The notes below the pieces were generated by a model, which was not told where the DNA came from, did not search any database, and saw nothing but the letters and a program-made list of their open reading frames with translations. Shown here piece after piece: positions 22,065 through 36,000 of a stretch of DNA of 64,000 nt. The stretch spans positions 3,100,001 to 3,164,000 of the forward strand of contig JAULSN010000002.1 of NCBI GenBank assembly GCA_033439765.1, in the 5' to 3' direction. Made by a program: the position numbers and the translations under genes. Source of the DNA: Lasiosphaeria ovina. Lineage: Eukaryota > Ascomycota > Sordariomycetes > Sordariales > Lasiosphaeriaceae. Positions within the stretch are counted from its first letter, which is position 1, and each line of letters opens with the position of its first letter.

Positions 22065-24868
22065 ATGCCAGTCGATAAAGAGCTACAGCTTTTGGGCTCG
22101 AGCACGCTCACTGCGGCCGTCTCAGGCAGCCAGATTGCGTGCAATCCAGCCATCAACCTGACGGCGACGGTCGGCGATGGCAGCGCCGTGCTGCACATTT
22201 GGCGTGCCAACGACAATCAGCTCATCTCCAAGCACACGGAGCGCAACCAGAAGGTCGAAGCCATAAAATGGAAGGAAGACGGTATTTGCCACCCAACCCA
22301 TATATGGCCCTGGCAATGCAGAGAGAGATCCAGTTTCTAACCCGCGAGTTCATGTCTAGGCCAGTTCCTCGCGGCGGGCTGGAGCGACGGCGTCGTGAGA
22401 CTCGTCGGCTTGGAGAGCAGCAAGGCCGTGCACCACATCCGCGTCGCCGAGAATGGCGCCCTGTCGAAGATTGACTTCATCGCCTGGTCGCGCAACGCCA
22501 TCGGCCGCCGCACCGCCCGGGAGAGCCCCGCGAGTGCGAGTGCGAGTGCGAGTGCGCTGGCCCGGAGCATCCTCGTCGACGACGACCAGCAGCAGCCGCA
22601 CATACTCGACCTCGCCCACGAGCTCACCTTTCTCGAAATCGAAACCGCCCTCCCCAAACTCAGTCCCTTACCCGTGTCGGGCGGCTCGGGGTACGTCGTC
22701 CCCAGCTCTCCTCTTCGCTTCTAATTAGGTGAGGCAATGTGTGAGGAGCCCAGGAGAACTGACAATTATTTTGCTCCCAGCGACGACATGTTTTTGTTCT
22801 CTACGACAGCGTCTCTGGAGTTTGTGTTCCGTCCGTGCCCGGCAGAGGACGCCAATGTCGTGCATGTCATGATCATAGGGACGGCCGATGGAGGCATCCA
22901 TCTTAGCATATACGACTCGTTCGTCATCGGGACTTTCAAGCACTCGCCCCGTACCGCGGGGCCCGCGTCCGGCTCCGGCGTCTTCCAGCTCTGCGGACAC
23001 GGATCTCACCACGGGACCTCAACCCACGCTCTCCTCCTCCGGCCACAAGGGGGGGATGGGACCGTGCTGTATCTGGTGCCCATGGACCTAATCTTTGTGC
23101 ACTATTCGCCCGTCAACCTGTCTCTTCTGGCGTCCAAGATGACCATGCTGCAGAATTTGCTCCGCTATCTTAAACAAACGCAATCCCACATGACAAGTGA
23201 GTGGAAGTCGACAAGAGAGCTGCCCGCCCGTTTTCTCCTCGGGGTGCAGGAGGACCTCCAGAAGTCACCCGGGGGGGGCTTGACAATAGTCCAGGCTCTG
23301 TACCACACAGTGGCCACCGGTCATGTTTTCCCGCCTGTCAAGGAGTGGCTTGTGGACAGCCTCGCCGAGAGAGTAAGTGTCGTGTGATTTGCATCTGGCT
23401 GGATCTTTGCTGACAAGTCGGCAGGGACACAAGCGGTGGGACAAGGCTGTGGTGTCTGGCCTGGAGAACCTCCGCGGCCTGGTTCATGAGAACTTCATCC
23501 CGACCCTGGAGCGGTGTGGCATCATTCTCAGCCGTCTCCTTGGCATTGCTCGCTTCCACGACTCGCGCGAGAGCATTGGGTTCAATGCTGCCCAGATCAG
23601 CCGGCTCATGGACATAGTCTCGTGCCTGACCGTGGTATCTCACAAGATCTTGCTGATCGTCATGGACGAGCTAGACTACTTCACGTCCTTCTCGACCTGG
23701 CTTCGGCTAGAGATTGATAGTGCCGCCTCGCCATCGATGAGCGACGACCTCACTGAGAAGGAGGTGATGTTAGATGACTCCAAAGTCTTGTTGTACATTG
23801 AGCGATACCTAATGGATAGCCCACTGGCTCTGTACTTTGACGAGGTTACCAAGGAGGACTATGCCAAGGATCAAGACCTCGCCGAGGACGGTGTTTCTCT
23901 TTTGCAGATGCTTGAAAAGCAGCTGAGTCGGCAAGAGGCCGGTCTGCCGTATATGAAAGCGCTGCCTCATCTTGATTTCCTGGTGAAATACCTGACCAAT
24001 CGGGCCAACACGGTCTTTCGGGACATTGCCGAGGCAGAGAAGCGAGGCGTCCGGTTTGGCCAAGCCACCGAGCTGTCGTTTGGACAGAAGATCTGGAAGC
24101 ATGAAGTTCGGCTTTGCTCCAAGCCCATGAATGTGAGTCCAGCATTGTATACTCTTCTATTGTTTTGAGGTGTACTGGCTAACCTATTTGCTCAAGAACG
24201 ACGTCGATGCAACAGCGTTTACTGCCATTGTGTCGGAGGCGGACAAGTCTGAGAGTATGGCAATGCATTACACACTCACCTTCCTGACGACAGCAAAACT
24301 GACGAGATACATATAGTATCATTTTTCCGGACTATCATACCGATCATAAATGGCATCAGCGGCGCGGCTTCCACGACCGCTTGTAGGCTTTTGCTTCCGG
24401 AAGGTTTTAGCTTGATCGACCTGAAGTTCTTGGACGATGAGTCGCTGCTCGCTTTGTGCCAGCGTAGAGGTGAGGTTTTCCCCTTTTTGGATAAGTTATT
24501 GTGTTCATGATTCTGACGACCGATAAGACGAGCCAAAGCCCGTCCTGCTCCGCATAGCGTACCGGGCGACCGCTGTGTTATACGGAGGATTCAGGAACAT
24601 CCAGGCGCTCGTGACTGTGGACCTCGAACACCATGACTTTAACAAGGTCGTCTCCTCTTTCACCTTCCCGCACATTCCCGGCTTCGTGCCAACACAGATG
24701 GAGGTGCAGATAGGGAGCAAAGCAAGAGGCGAGATCCCTGCGAGGGTGTGTCTCCTGGGGCGGGACAAGGCGACGTATAATGTTTATAAGCTGCCCGAGA
24801 GCTGGGATGTGGTTCCGGAGTCGCCACTCAAAGAAGACGTCAGGATGGAGGGGTCCCAGCACGATTAG
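22065..24868 (+). CDS. APC4: Anaphase-promoting complex subunit 4
   Basis: Apc4 is a scaffold subunit of the APC/C, the ubiquitin ligase that triggers anaphase and mitotic exit. Seven exons: 22065-22281, 22360-22690, 22781-23372, 23425-24132, 24197-24254, 24317-24469 and 24528-24868; 2400 nt, 799 aa. The N-terminus is the Apc4 WD40 region: NPAINLTATVGDGSAVLHIWR, then FLAAGWSDGVVRLVG, which is typical of this subunit. The middle is the Apc4 long helical domain (WDKAVVSGLENLRGLVHENF, then LLIVMDELDYFTSFSTWLR). The C-terminal exons form a second beta-propeller part ending in RMEGSQHD. An Ala-Ser tandem (SASASASAS) from a CGAGTG hexamer repeat at 22531-22556 interrupts the propeller, presumably in a surface loop. 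The exon 5/6 join is the least certain; it keeps frame and gives SEISFFRTIIPIING. Confidence 0.9.
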
Positions 24869-26402
24869 ATGCTTGGTAGTCTGGGCTCCTAGAACTGTGT
24901 TTGTGACATGTGCTTGTTCTACATGGGTTCGCGTCATGATGGTCCCGCAGGATAGTGCAACCTGAACTGAGTCAAGGGTCGGAAGAGATAATGTATCAAA
25001 TCTTGATTGGTATTCCTTCAATGGCCGTATTGGCTACCATATTCTCGGTCACAATGCTTAGAGCCCCTTTTCCATTGTATATTCATCTAATTCCACAGTC
25101 GTGATTTCTCCATCTGTGAGACTACGCTTCCTTGCCCACCCCTCCTTGTATTCAAGCTTCTCGAAGGAGGATGATGGGGAGATATACTGAATATACATAC
25201 ACGCCAGGGGCTGCTTCGTTGCACAGGTCTCTCTCTCTCTCTCCCTCTCTTTCTATTTCTATTCAACGACTAGCTTCACCTGCTCTGACACGGCGAGTAA
25301 CCGCTACGCACACGACCAGGCCAGCGTGGATGGACCACCGAATATGTTCAGGGTATGCGTCACTTGCACATGTCTTTGGCCAATAAAAGGTGCTCTCTCA
25401 CAACCCTCTGACATTTTTACCTAAAACGAGAGCAAGCTCGCCGTCACCACGCCCAAGAGGCGCGATGCGCCCCATTTAGACGAAGAAAACCTCGAAGCCA
25501 GAGCGGCTGCGACGTCGGTGTGCGCGTCGGCCGTGCATAAGCGGGCGTGCTCGTGTCTCTACACGTGCCAGGGCTCAGCTCGAGGACACGGCGCCGCTGT
25601 GCTATCCCGTCACGTTTCTGGCTGTACTAGTCTGCGGATGATGAGCGGACATGTTCACTGTTCAGTTACTCGAAGTTCGCCGTTTTACCGAGCCAGATCC
25701 AATATTATACATTCCGCCCATTGTGGTGGCTCCCCCGACTACATATCTACAAAGCTACAGCTAGAGGATGGATGCCTCCCAAAAACACGACCGGCCGTCG
25801 CTTTTCCGCCGTTTTGGCCGGCCAGTAAAACAATATACATCTGGCCAGCCCCCCTCTTCATGCGACGCCGACACAGAAATGCTTGCCTGCACACCATACA
25901 GGAAGGACGGTGGGTGTCCTATAGCCCGCTTGTTCTGCTCCCCCTCGTCCATGCAAAAACAACTCCTCCCATGCCGAATACAACTATGAGGAGACGTGCA
26001 AACAAAAAGGCAAAATGGGAAGACAGAATAGGGACGGGGAAAACAGGACAGCCAATTCCCCACATATGCAGAATCATTCCGTAAAAAGCATGTTAGACTT
26101 CGGCCGTTACACATCCCTCTAGAATGCCGCCAAGGGAGCTTGCCCGTCTCCGCGTGTGGGTGTATAGTGTATGTGCTTCGGGAGGGCCGTAGAAAATACC
26201 CGCACCGTCATACGGGGAATATGCTGTACCAAACAAGGCTAGATGATGCCAACTCGACGTACGCCAGGCGCGAAAGCAAAGAATAAAACAATGATAATAA
26301 AACGCCCGCGCATAATCAGGTAATCGTTTTGTGAAGAAAAGAAATGTTGGTACATTCATGAGCAACATGGTGAAGTCATAAAGGGCGTGGCGGCGTTTTT
26401 GG
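24869..26402. other. Convergent intergenic region
   Basis: This is the 3' flank of APC4 and of the long disordered-protein gene. There is a CT microsatellite at 25,228-25,260. The open frames at 25,518-26,114 overlap on both strands and show no protein features. No RNA gene was recognised. Confidence 0.5.
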
Positions 26403-29400
26403 TCATCTGTAGCCTCCCCCTTGTGTGCTAGGTGACGGAATACCGGGTATGCTGCTTTCACGAGGTCGTCGGTTGAGACTGCCAGTCCGGTTGAGCATCG
26501 CCGTCTGGCTGAGCGAGAATTGCCGCTGTCCCCTGTCTTCAGCCAGCTTTTCTGCCACACTGTTCGTCTCCCGCTCCGGTGTTGGCCGGTCCAGGTACCT
26601 CCGGGCCGGAACAGCCGCAGGCGAAGAAGGTGCAACTAGCCGCGGATTGAGAGACGACGGAACGAGCCGGCGGCGCGGCAGTGCAGATGATGCCAGAGGG
26701 TTACTGTCCTGAGGAGACAGGGCCTGTTGAGAAAAGTCGCGTGCTGTTGACCGGAAGCTGTTCACTTCAGTAGTGGCCCTCGAAGGTGCCCGAAAGCGGG
26801 ATTCGTCCTCGTCGTCATTGGTCCCTTTTCGGCTGCGAAGAAGTAGCGAAGTCTTGCGGCCTTCTCGGTTCTCCTCTGGCTCCTCTGTCCCAGCCCTGCG
26901 AGTTCGAAGATGCAACGATGATTTCCTTCCAGTGGCTTCAGGCTCTTCGGTTCCAGCCCGGCGAGTCCGAGCCAGCAATAGAGACGACTTTCGTCCTGCG
27001 CCGGCCTGGTCTATTGGTGTGGATGGAGCACCCGCGTACCGGGGACTCGGCAAAGCCACCGTGGTAAGCATAGTCATCCTCCTCTGCTCTAGGCTTGTAG
27101 GAGCCCTAGGACTCGTCACCGTCGCCTTCGGAGCTGTCGACTCTGTAATTAGGGCGCTCGGCCGTCGTTGGTTAATGACTGGAGCCAACCTTGAAGATAT
27201 TGGGCTGGCCATGAGCTCGGCTTCGCGGGTGGCATGCGCCGACTGAGGTCGTTTGACCTGGCCATTTTCATCAGCCAAGGCTATGCACAGTTCGGTCAGA
27301 CTCCTGCAAATGCTGTCCGCTTTCCGCCGGAGTTGCCTATCAGTGACGCTGGCGCCGCCTCCGACTCCTATGGTGCTCGCGCCACTGTATATGGGGCCAG
27401 GCTGTCCCGGGACGCCCATCATGGACGACAAAGCAATCGCGTCTGTAGCAGCCGATTTGATAGCGGCCAAGACTTCCGGACTGGTTACACCTTCTATCTT
27501 GGAGAGGGCTGAAAAGAGAAGAGGCTGCGCCTCCCGTTGCGATGACGTAGTGCTAACCACGTCTACTGGGGCAGCTCCCAAGCCAGAGCCACGCTTTGGT
27601 GAGGCCGACATGGTTGTCGCATTTGTCGTGGCGGTTGGCGGGCGGTCATCGGACGCCCTGGACATGGCCGCGCCAGATGTCGACGGAGCCTTCCCAGTTA
27701 GTTCTAGCCGATGGATGCGTGATTTGAGATCGTCCAGTTCATCCCAGACTGTGGAGGGCGCCGCCGTCGAGGTCGAAGACTCGGTCCCTTCGACGCCATG
27801 ATTCGCCTCCGAGCTCTGAGGAGGCTCATGTTTCTGGACATCGATAGACTTGGGAACTAGCGGGGACGAGTTATAGGTTCGACTCTGCCCGAGATTAAAA
27901 TTGACCGCCCTGTATTGGGGAGTCCTGGTAGAAGTTTGCCCCGAGTTGCTTTCGGTAATCGACTGCCGCCTCCGCGAGTATGACGTACTCGTCTCGGTTG
28001 CTGGAGACGATTCTTGGAAGGAAATCTGACGGGGAGTGATTGGGGAGGGCCGCAGCGGTGTTCGCAGAGGTTGTGCAGCGCGGCCCGAGTCCTCAGGGGC
28101 AGTGGTGTTAGAGGCCGTCCTGTCTGTCACGGTTGCACGATAGGCCAGCTGCCTTGTTATATGTTGGGCAGACTGGCTACCAGACAAGTTCCGGCCCCGA
28201 GAATTCTCGCGCTGGTCGGAAAGCCGGCGAGTGATTTGCGGTGGTGAGGTGGCCTGGTAGGTAGGGACGGCTGCCGAGAGAGGGCGGCGGTGGGTTGCCC
28301 TTGTAATGCGCGACTATCGAATGGTTAGTTTTCTTGTTCAAACGAGATTCAACATGCGAACACCCGAGACTGGCAACAAGACAAGTAGGACGCAGCACGC
28401 GGGTAGATGAAGTAGGCACGAATCCGAGACACTACGGCCCCGAAATTCGTAGCCGTCTGCTAGTCGCAACATAACACAAAGCCATCGTTACAAAGCGCGG
28501 GGAAGACGGGAACAGGACCGACTTCAACTGACGAGGGGAGAGAGATCTGTGCTACTCACAATTGCGCTCTGGTCCTCGGCCATCCCCTGCTCCTCGGGTG
28601 CGCGGCGCGACGAGTCTTCGCGGGCAATGCGCATGAAGATGTCGGCCGTGTTGTCCGTGTCGTTGTCGTTGTCATGCATAGCATTGGCCGAGTCGGGAGG
28701 CGTGATCTGGGAATAGTCGTCGTCGGGCCGGCCCTCGAGCGCTCGCAGGGTGCGGTCTCGTTGATTCGGGTCAGTTATGTCGTCCCCAAAAGATTCTTCC
28801 GAAACCCGCCTCGTGTGCATGTCGAGAACAAGGCTCTTGCGCGACCCCGACGAGCGAAAAGCCCGGATGGGCGGGATGACGGCGCGCCCGCCCGAGGCGG
28901 TGACGACGCTGGGCGGCGGTCTGTACGAGACTGGAGGGCGTGACTTGCGCCTCTCATCGGACTTTGCGGTTTCGATAGTCTTGGGCAGCAGCAACTCGCG
29001 CTGGCCCTGCGCCCACTCCTCGGTCGAATTTTCGGCGGGGTGCTCAGTGTCGGTCGACTCGACGGCGTGCAGACGCGACGAGCTTAGCGTGGGACGGGGC
29101 GACACCAGCGGTTCGGCACCGTTGGCAGCACTGGCAGCCGTTAGTAGGTGACGTTTGGCGGCCGGGGTTGCGCTTGAGGACGACGGCTGGGCACGGGTGG
29201 TGTACGCGCTGGCGGTACTGGTGACGGCAGGAGAATCAGGAAATGAAGCTGGACGCCTTGACGCGGTGGAGCGGTCGTCGAGCGACTTTTGAGTGGCCGA
29301 CGGCGACTGGAATGTCGAAGCCCGGGTTCGCGGGGGGCTTGGGCTGGTTTGAGCGTGGATGGTTTGAGTAGTTTGGGTGAGGGTGTGGCTGTGGGTGTGT

Positions 29401-30095
29401 TGCGGAAAAGATGCGGCAGATTGCGGCGTTTCAAATGAGACGGGACTATTGTCGGGGAGAATTTGGGCGCCGCTGCGGAATCGGTTCTGATAGTTGTGGT
29501 TCTGGCTCTGGCTCGGGTTCTGGCTCTGGCTGTGGGGGACAGCGCCTTCAGACGGAAAACTCGAACCAGGGATTCGTTGGTTTTGATCATGCGCGTCACG
29601 CTGAGTTTGCAGGCTCGTGCCGTCGTGACGATCGGGGCTAGCGGGCGACGACAAGGTGCCGTCGTGGGCTGGCTGCGGCGACACGGGAGACGGGGGAATG
29701 TGCTGCAAAAGCGACGGCAGCACGATGGCGTCTTTTTTCAGGTCGGCAAAGCGGAAAGCAGGCAATTTGGACGAGTTGTGGTTTTGGCGGTGGGCGTGGA
29801 AGACGTTGCCGTCGCTCCTGAACGCGAGGTTGTTGCTGTTAGCATCTGTCTTCGCGGTGCTAATGCTGACGCCCGGTCCGCTAGTGCTGGCGCTGGAGCC
29901 CGAGCTCGTGCAGTGCTGCTGGTTAATGTTGTTGTTGCTGTTGCTATTGCTGTTGCTTTTGGCGCTGGGGCTGCCCGGATTGCTGCCGTTGGTGAAGGAT
30001 TGCGCCTGGGGGGGACCCGTGCTGTAGGAAGCCGCTGTAATGCTAGTATTACTGGGGCCGTGGCCCGCTTCAGGTGCGAAACTCGACGATGTCAT
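26403..30095 (-). CDS. Long, largely disordered conserved fungal protein of unknown function
   Basis: I do not recognise a named function. Two exons on the minus strand, 30095-28560 and 28313-26403, joined across a 246-nt intron (GTGAGT to GATAG), give 1148 aa. The first 390 residues are Ser/Asn/Gln/Pro-rich and low in complexity. A conserved-looking block spans the intron: NTADIFMRIAREDSSRR, then HRRPLSAAVPTYQATSPP and QITRRLSDQRENSR. A short helical element, TVWDELDDLKSRIHRLELTG, could form a coiled coil, followed by an ordered helical domain (KIEGVTSPEVLAAIKSAA to TDRQLRRKADSICRSLTELC). Near the C-terminus GRKSSLLL-type units occur three times. The abundance of R-x-x-S/T sites and the architecture suggest a phosphorylated scaffold, perhaps cytoskeletal or spindle-pole related; this is inference only. 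Start: the ATG at 30095 (MTSSSFAPEAGHG). Confidence 0.8.
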
Positions 30096-33000
30096 GTTTC
30101 CGTAACCGGGGCCTTCAAACCCTCGGGCCAAGCCTCTGGGTCGGCTCCCGTCCCAGCTTCCTTTGGGTCACGACGCAGCGCAGCGAGAAAACAATGGAAC
30201 TTGCAGCCCTTTCCCCTTTTCTACCGCTATCACTCTGACGCCCCAAAGCTTTCCGTGCTCCCGCCAAGAAGACCCCGTCGTCGCACGGCGATCGCTTGCT
30301 GTCGTCCTGGATTTTGCGGCCTCGGGACTCGATAGTCGACTCGCGGGCAGCGGGCGCATCGGCCGTGTTCTGTATTGTTAGACTGACCACACTGTGGACC
30401 CGGGAAATCCATCAGATGCAGCGCGTGCCCGCTCCTCCCGTCGGCTTTGTTGGCGATCTTGACGCAGGGAAGAAGGCAGGGCGGCGGAGGTAGCGGAAGC
30501 TGCGACTCCGCACATGGAAATTATGGAAACCAGGAAGAAAACAATCGCCAGCCAAGGGGGCCTGGGTGAGCAGGTCAATCGGCAGGTAGCGGAGGTTATT
30601 AGGTAGGTAGACCATTAAACTAGACAGAACTAGTCGGAAAGTAGCACACAAACGGCCTCCAAGATGGCCTCGAGTGAAGAGCGAGCGGCGATGGCTCGCA
30701 ATGCAAGGGAGAGAGCCGGAGGTCTAGGAAGGAAGGAAGGAGACAAGCAAGCAAAGCAAAGCAGCCCCGAGGTCGGGTGGGAGGATTAAAGACAAACACA
30801 CCCAAGGTCAGTAAATTGGGCGGAAGCGACGACAGGAAGCATCTACAAACGGCAACCACCCTGGCCTGACCTGGCCGGTTCTGGTGCTGTGCTGGTGCTG
30901 TGCTGGTGCTGGCCCAATGTGAATGGACCGCTGGCCGACAGCTCAAATATCAAAATGGCCACAACAGCGCAGCCAGCGGCCCCCTCTCTGGATTAGCTCC
31001 GCAAGCGGGAGCGACACACGCAGGCAGGTGCTGGGATGAAGATGCAACCTCAACCACCACGGCCACGAATGGCACCCGAGTGCTGGCCGGGAGCCAGACG
31101 CCACGAGGGGCCGGATTTCATGGGAACCTGGAAGCCACCCCGTCCATGCCCATCCATCCTCCGTCCTATGGACCTGAACAGGTTTCGGTTCTGTTCTCTC
31201 CCTTTCCCATGGATGTGCTGCCGTTGACCCTCCCTCTGGAAGTACGTGAGGAGAACAGATGCTGCGGATGCGAACGTGCGCAGGGACCGAGCCCTTCCAA
31301 TCAGGGCAACCTAGATTACCTAGCAACCTGAAGTGCAAAAGTTGTCTCAGCTGCTTGCCATCTTTCTTCCCGCGCGAACCTATGCCTGCTGTGTAACTGA
31401 ATTACTGACTGACAGTGCACACTGCACAGCCGGCCCACCCACAAAAGCCGGTGAAAGTTGTCCGAACATGCAGACGCACAGCGCAGCGCAGGTGACAATC
31501 TATGCCGACGTTGCCAATAGGTTGGGTTATTACCTACTCAGGTGTGCCTCTGTGCCTCTTTGCAGGTGTGCCAAAGCGCACCATGCGAGTGTGAGCTTGT
31601 GCACCCTGAATGAGACACCTCTTCCCAGTGTTGCAGTGCGCCCCGCAACATCATCCCTCCCGCTCATCTTGGCCCTGCATGTGCGAGGGGAGCCGAGCAC
31701 TGAGCACGGAGCACGAGTCTGGAAGACCACACATAGACAGAAACAAAAAAGAATGGCTGGCCAGATCCTGAGCTCGGCAGCAAGCCCATTACGTACCTCA
31801 GCTACGAACTACATGGAAGGAAGCCGCTGCAGCTGCAAGTTCGACTTGTCGTTTGCCTCTTCCCTTCGTCGCCGATGCCGTGGCCGACACCTGGCTGCTC
31901 CGCTGCCAGATTCACGACCAGCGGACTCCTCGTCAAAGACTCAGGAGAGGAACACTCGGAGACCCGGCCCCGCTGCGGAGGCGCGGATGATGAGCTGCGC
32001 CGAGACGAAATGAAAGGGAATCGGGGAGCCGGGGGGGGCTGGCCAGAGGGTAGTCCCGAAACGGGCACGCCATGGTGCAGACTACGAGGGGCGGGAAAAA
32101 GGGGGGGGCTCTGGGGGAGCGTGAGGAGGCGGGGGATTTTAACGCAGCGGCACGACGCAAATGGGGCCAATTGGCCAATCAGCACCGCTCTTCGGGGTTG
32201 CAACCCAGACCATCGAACTCCAAATCGAACTACTACTCCGGAACTAACTTGATGCACGCCATGTTGACTCCTCAACAGAAAAAGCAACGTTCATAATTCA
32301 AGGTGAGTAATACAATACTAATAAGGTACGGAGTAAGTTTGCCACGATTATACAACCCCAAGGTAAGATTGTTTGTGGTTTCTGAAGCCTTCAACTACAA
32401 CTTTACGTATGGTCACTGCATATTTGGCACTGAGCAAACAAGAGACCATGGAAGGAGAGAAAATGGTTGCAGTTTTGAACACAGTCACTTTCGCCAGTTG
32501 AGTAACAACGAATTCCGAGTAATTACGGAGTGCGGAGTATCAGTATGTTTGCAGAACCTCGAGCGCTTTTCCTATCGGGTTCTCAATGCGGGCCCGAGTT
32601 GAGATCAAGGTGTAAACGATGAGCTTGCTCGTCAGATTTTGAAACGCCTTTCAAAGAAAAGAAAGCAAAAGGCTTTCTCGCAGGCTACGTGCATTGCACA
32701 GAACGTGAAAAAGGCCAGCCTCTATATGCACAGCTGTCGAGAAGATCCGGACAGCTGCAGCACATCAGGGGCCTGCATATCGCGCAGCAGCAAAATCCCG
32801 TACGAGTTGCGCAGTAGAACCCGATCTGACAAGGTGTGGCCTCCGGAGGATTTGTCCCATGTTTTTTTTTTCGTGCGGTTTTCTTTGCCTGCGGCTGTTC
32901 GCTGTGCCAATTCACGAGTCTCTTTGGTTGCCTCGTACAAAGGTGGCGCAAGCCTCTCGTTTGATGACGGTGAGAACGGCCCAGGTAAGCAGGCAAATCC

Positions 33001-36000
33001 TTATTCAGTACTGTGCCTCAACGTTGCTATGTATACGTGTGTGCAGCATGCTTATGTAGAGGGGCATCTCCTTCCCATCGTCTGATGATGTTTTTAAATC
33101 GACCCTACCGTCACGGAATACCGCGTGCTGGCGGTGGGATCGTGCCAATGCTCCCCGGAGAGAGATATGCTTCGGGACGTGGGAAACCCTCGTGGGGCCC
33201 AAGGCCCTTGAAACTGCCGGGCTTACGTACATGCACATCGATGGAATACCCCGGGATACGTACTCCGCACACACATTTGAAACATAACAAAACATTTTCA
33301 CGCCAGGAGTGCAACAAATAGGGGGAATAATATGTGCGCTGCATCCTCGACGCAGCTCCTCCTGAATGTGATGTTTGTTGTGTTTGAGACACACAGCAGA
33401 TTGGCCTTGTTGGCTCCACCTAGGTCTAGCGCGATGCACTCGGCGCCTCGGAATGCAGATGCCTGCCCAGAGCATTTCATCTCCTCCGCGCAGAAGCACT
33501 GACCCCTTGGCCGTCTTCTGAGTTTACAAAGGACAGCGAGAGCTCCGAAGAGCTACTGCAAGTCTCGGGGACGGCTGGCTTTCAGATCTGCAATCAAATA
33601 TGGATACGCTAGGTTCTGAAGAGACAAGTTCAACCGCCATCAATGTTAGCTTTGCTGCTCGCAGCACCATGGCCAAGCCGCCAATTGCCAACTGGAAAAC
33701 GCTCAACGGTCAAATGGGATCCGCTTTCCATGGGATATCAAGAAGATGAACGTGCAGTTCCGAACTTTGGCTTGGACCTTGTTTAACAACAACGTTTAAT
33801 ACTTACCAATAAATTCAGGATGGAGCTTGACAATATTGCAGGTGTTGAGTTAACAACAAGAACCGCAGGCAGGTGATACCCAAAGACAAGCGGCTTTGGT
33901 GTGCTGGGCACAAACTGATTGGCCTTGGACCGCATGCCATATTCAACACTCTTCCCCGAGGGATCAATCAGGGCCAGGGATTCGATCGGGGAAGGCCATG
34001 CTAATTAAAGAAGACTTTATTTCAGATAGAGTTCCCGAAAGTTCTAATCCTCGTGCAGGACAACTCGATATATGCTGAGACCAGAGCTGTTCTGAAAGCT
34101 CAACTCCAGAACTCGCCGGCAGTTTCAGGATAAAGATGTATGAAAGAAGAGATACAAGATAATCTATAGCAGATTCAGGCGTGATACCGCCTAATATATC
34201 AGATGTTGAAGCCAGGTGGAGAACGCGAGTTGAGGTCGAGGTATGGGATTGAGGCTGACAGGAGAGCTGGCGTCTGGAGCACGAACCAGGTGCTGTACAG
34301 TGTACCCATGCTGCTGTTTCACGCATTGTTAGGTGCATATTTATTTTGTTTTTCTCGGATTTCGCGTTCGCTCCACAAGCTGGAACGGGGAATCCTTGTG
34401 AAAGACGGGGTTGACGCTCCTGGTGCTCTGTGCGCCAGCGCGGCGACATGGTGTGATTCAACGCGTGGAAATTGTTTTAACCCTATGCAATGATCCGATA
34501 GAAATACGTACGGAATAGGGGATATGGGCTGAAGGTGGAGCATATTCGTGAGGGCCTTCTTGAATTGGTGAGTACGGGCATCTGTGAGAGCTGCAAATAC
34601 GATGTCTCTCAATTCCCTCAGGTAGTACGGATAAAACATTTGATACCTGTTCTTCCGAGGCCACCAGCGGTCCGAGTCTAGCACACGAGTATCCGATCAG
34701 AGCATTTATATGGCCCCATGTTCGGGTTATAGGGTAGCCGAAATATCGGGTGCCCTCTTTGAGCGACAATCCGAGCCCGGCCCGAGGAGAATCGACACTC
34801 GACAGACTAGCAGTCCCGATGGGCGCTTGTGTTGTTGTTAAACGAGCCCGCCTGCTTCCGAGTTCAATTGGCGCATGGAATCGCCCGAGGTAGTTGAGTG
34901 GTTCTGAGGGAGTCGCTACCCGAGGCTGTATATACCAAACGTAGGGATCACCGCAGAGCGAAAATAAGCAAGGGAAAGTGGGAAAAGATCCAATAGCGGT
35001 GTGCCGGTTGTTCATGCCGACTGTTGTGTGGCTCTCGCAAGCAAGTAAAAGTGAAATGCTGGGTTCAAGATCCCAAGATGGCCCCCAATCTGTAACGGCA
35101 AAGGTGGCAGCATAGGTCATATGATATCATGTGATGTCGTCTGCCCACGTCAACCCGTGTTGGTGTTTGGATTGCTGATCGTCCGCTTCCGAGGCTAGAC
35201 GAGTAAGCCGCCTTATAAAAAGGAAGTCGATAACAGACAAACAATCTGCCTGAGACCAGTCTCGCTACAGCGCGGGCACGTCAGTTAGAGTGCGCGGAAT
35301 GCGAACAACGGCACACCACATTTGGCCTCTTGACACGGCGAGATGTCGTCATATAGCTCAGTGTATTATCAGTTCCCGAAGACGCATTACACGTGTCGCG
35401 ATGCGTCCAGGGCCATGAGCATTGCATCCCAGGGATCGCTCACGGGGAATTCGAATCCGGGAGGTAGCCCGACAGCGGGAAAGGAAAAAAAAACACAAAC
35501 AAGAAGAAGGGGTCTGCACCACTCAAAGACTCGGCGAACATCAAGAGTTGAAAGCACAAACTATACTTGTGATGTTGCCATTCAACGTATAAAGACTCTG
35601 AGGCTCTGCGATCGGCGTTACCCTGTGGTTGTCAAGACTGGATGGCTTCTGGTCGGGAATGGAAGGATTGGCTAAAGATGGCCAAGTGGGCGAGCGCCAA
35701 TGGTAATTGGCAAGACCAAGCGAGCCCCCACTCGCATGGTCCTGGATGGTTGCTTTTCCACTAGGAGATGCATGGCCAAATTGACAAGTGCCACCACTCC
35801 AACGCAACCTGGGCTCTGTTTCAGATCGACTAGGGCAAATTCCGTCCGCATCTGGGTGCGGAGAAACAGTTTCCATTCTTGTCCACACGGCCCGCGATCT
35901 ACCACCACTAGTGGGCGTCCATGACGGCAAGATTTTAAATAGGGGTTTGACCCAGTCCTGCAACTGACAAATTGCCTTACAATTAGACAAATTGTGTTGC

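Noticed and set aside
35347..35465. tRNA-like boxes: TAGCTCAGTG near 35355 and TTCGAATCC near 35447
   Set aside because: The spacing (~95 nt) would need an intron, and neither the acceptor stem, the D-stem nor the T-stem pairs properly. Chance match.
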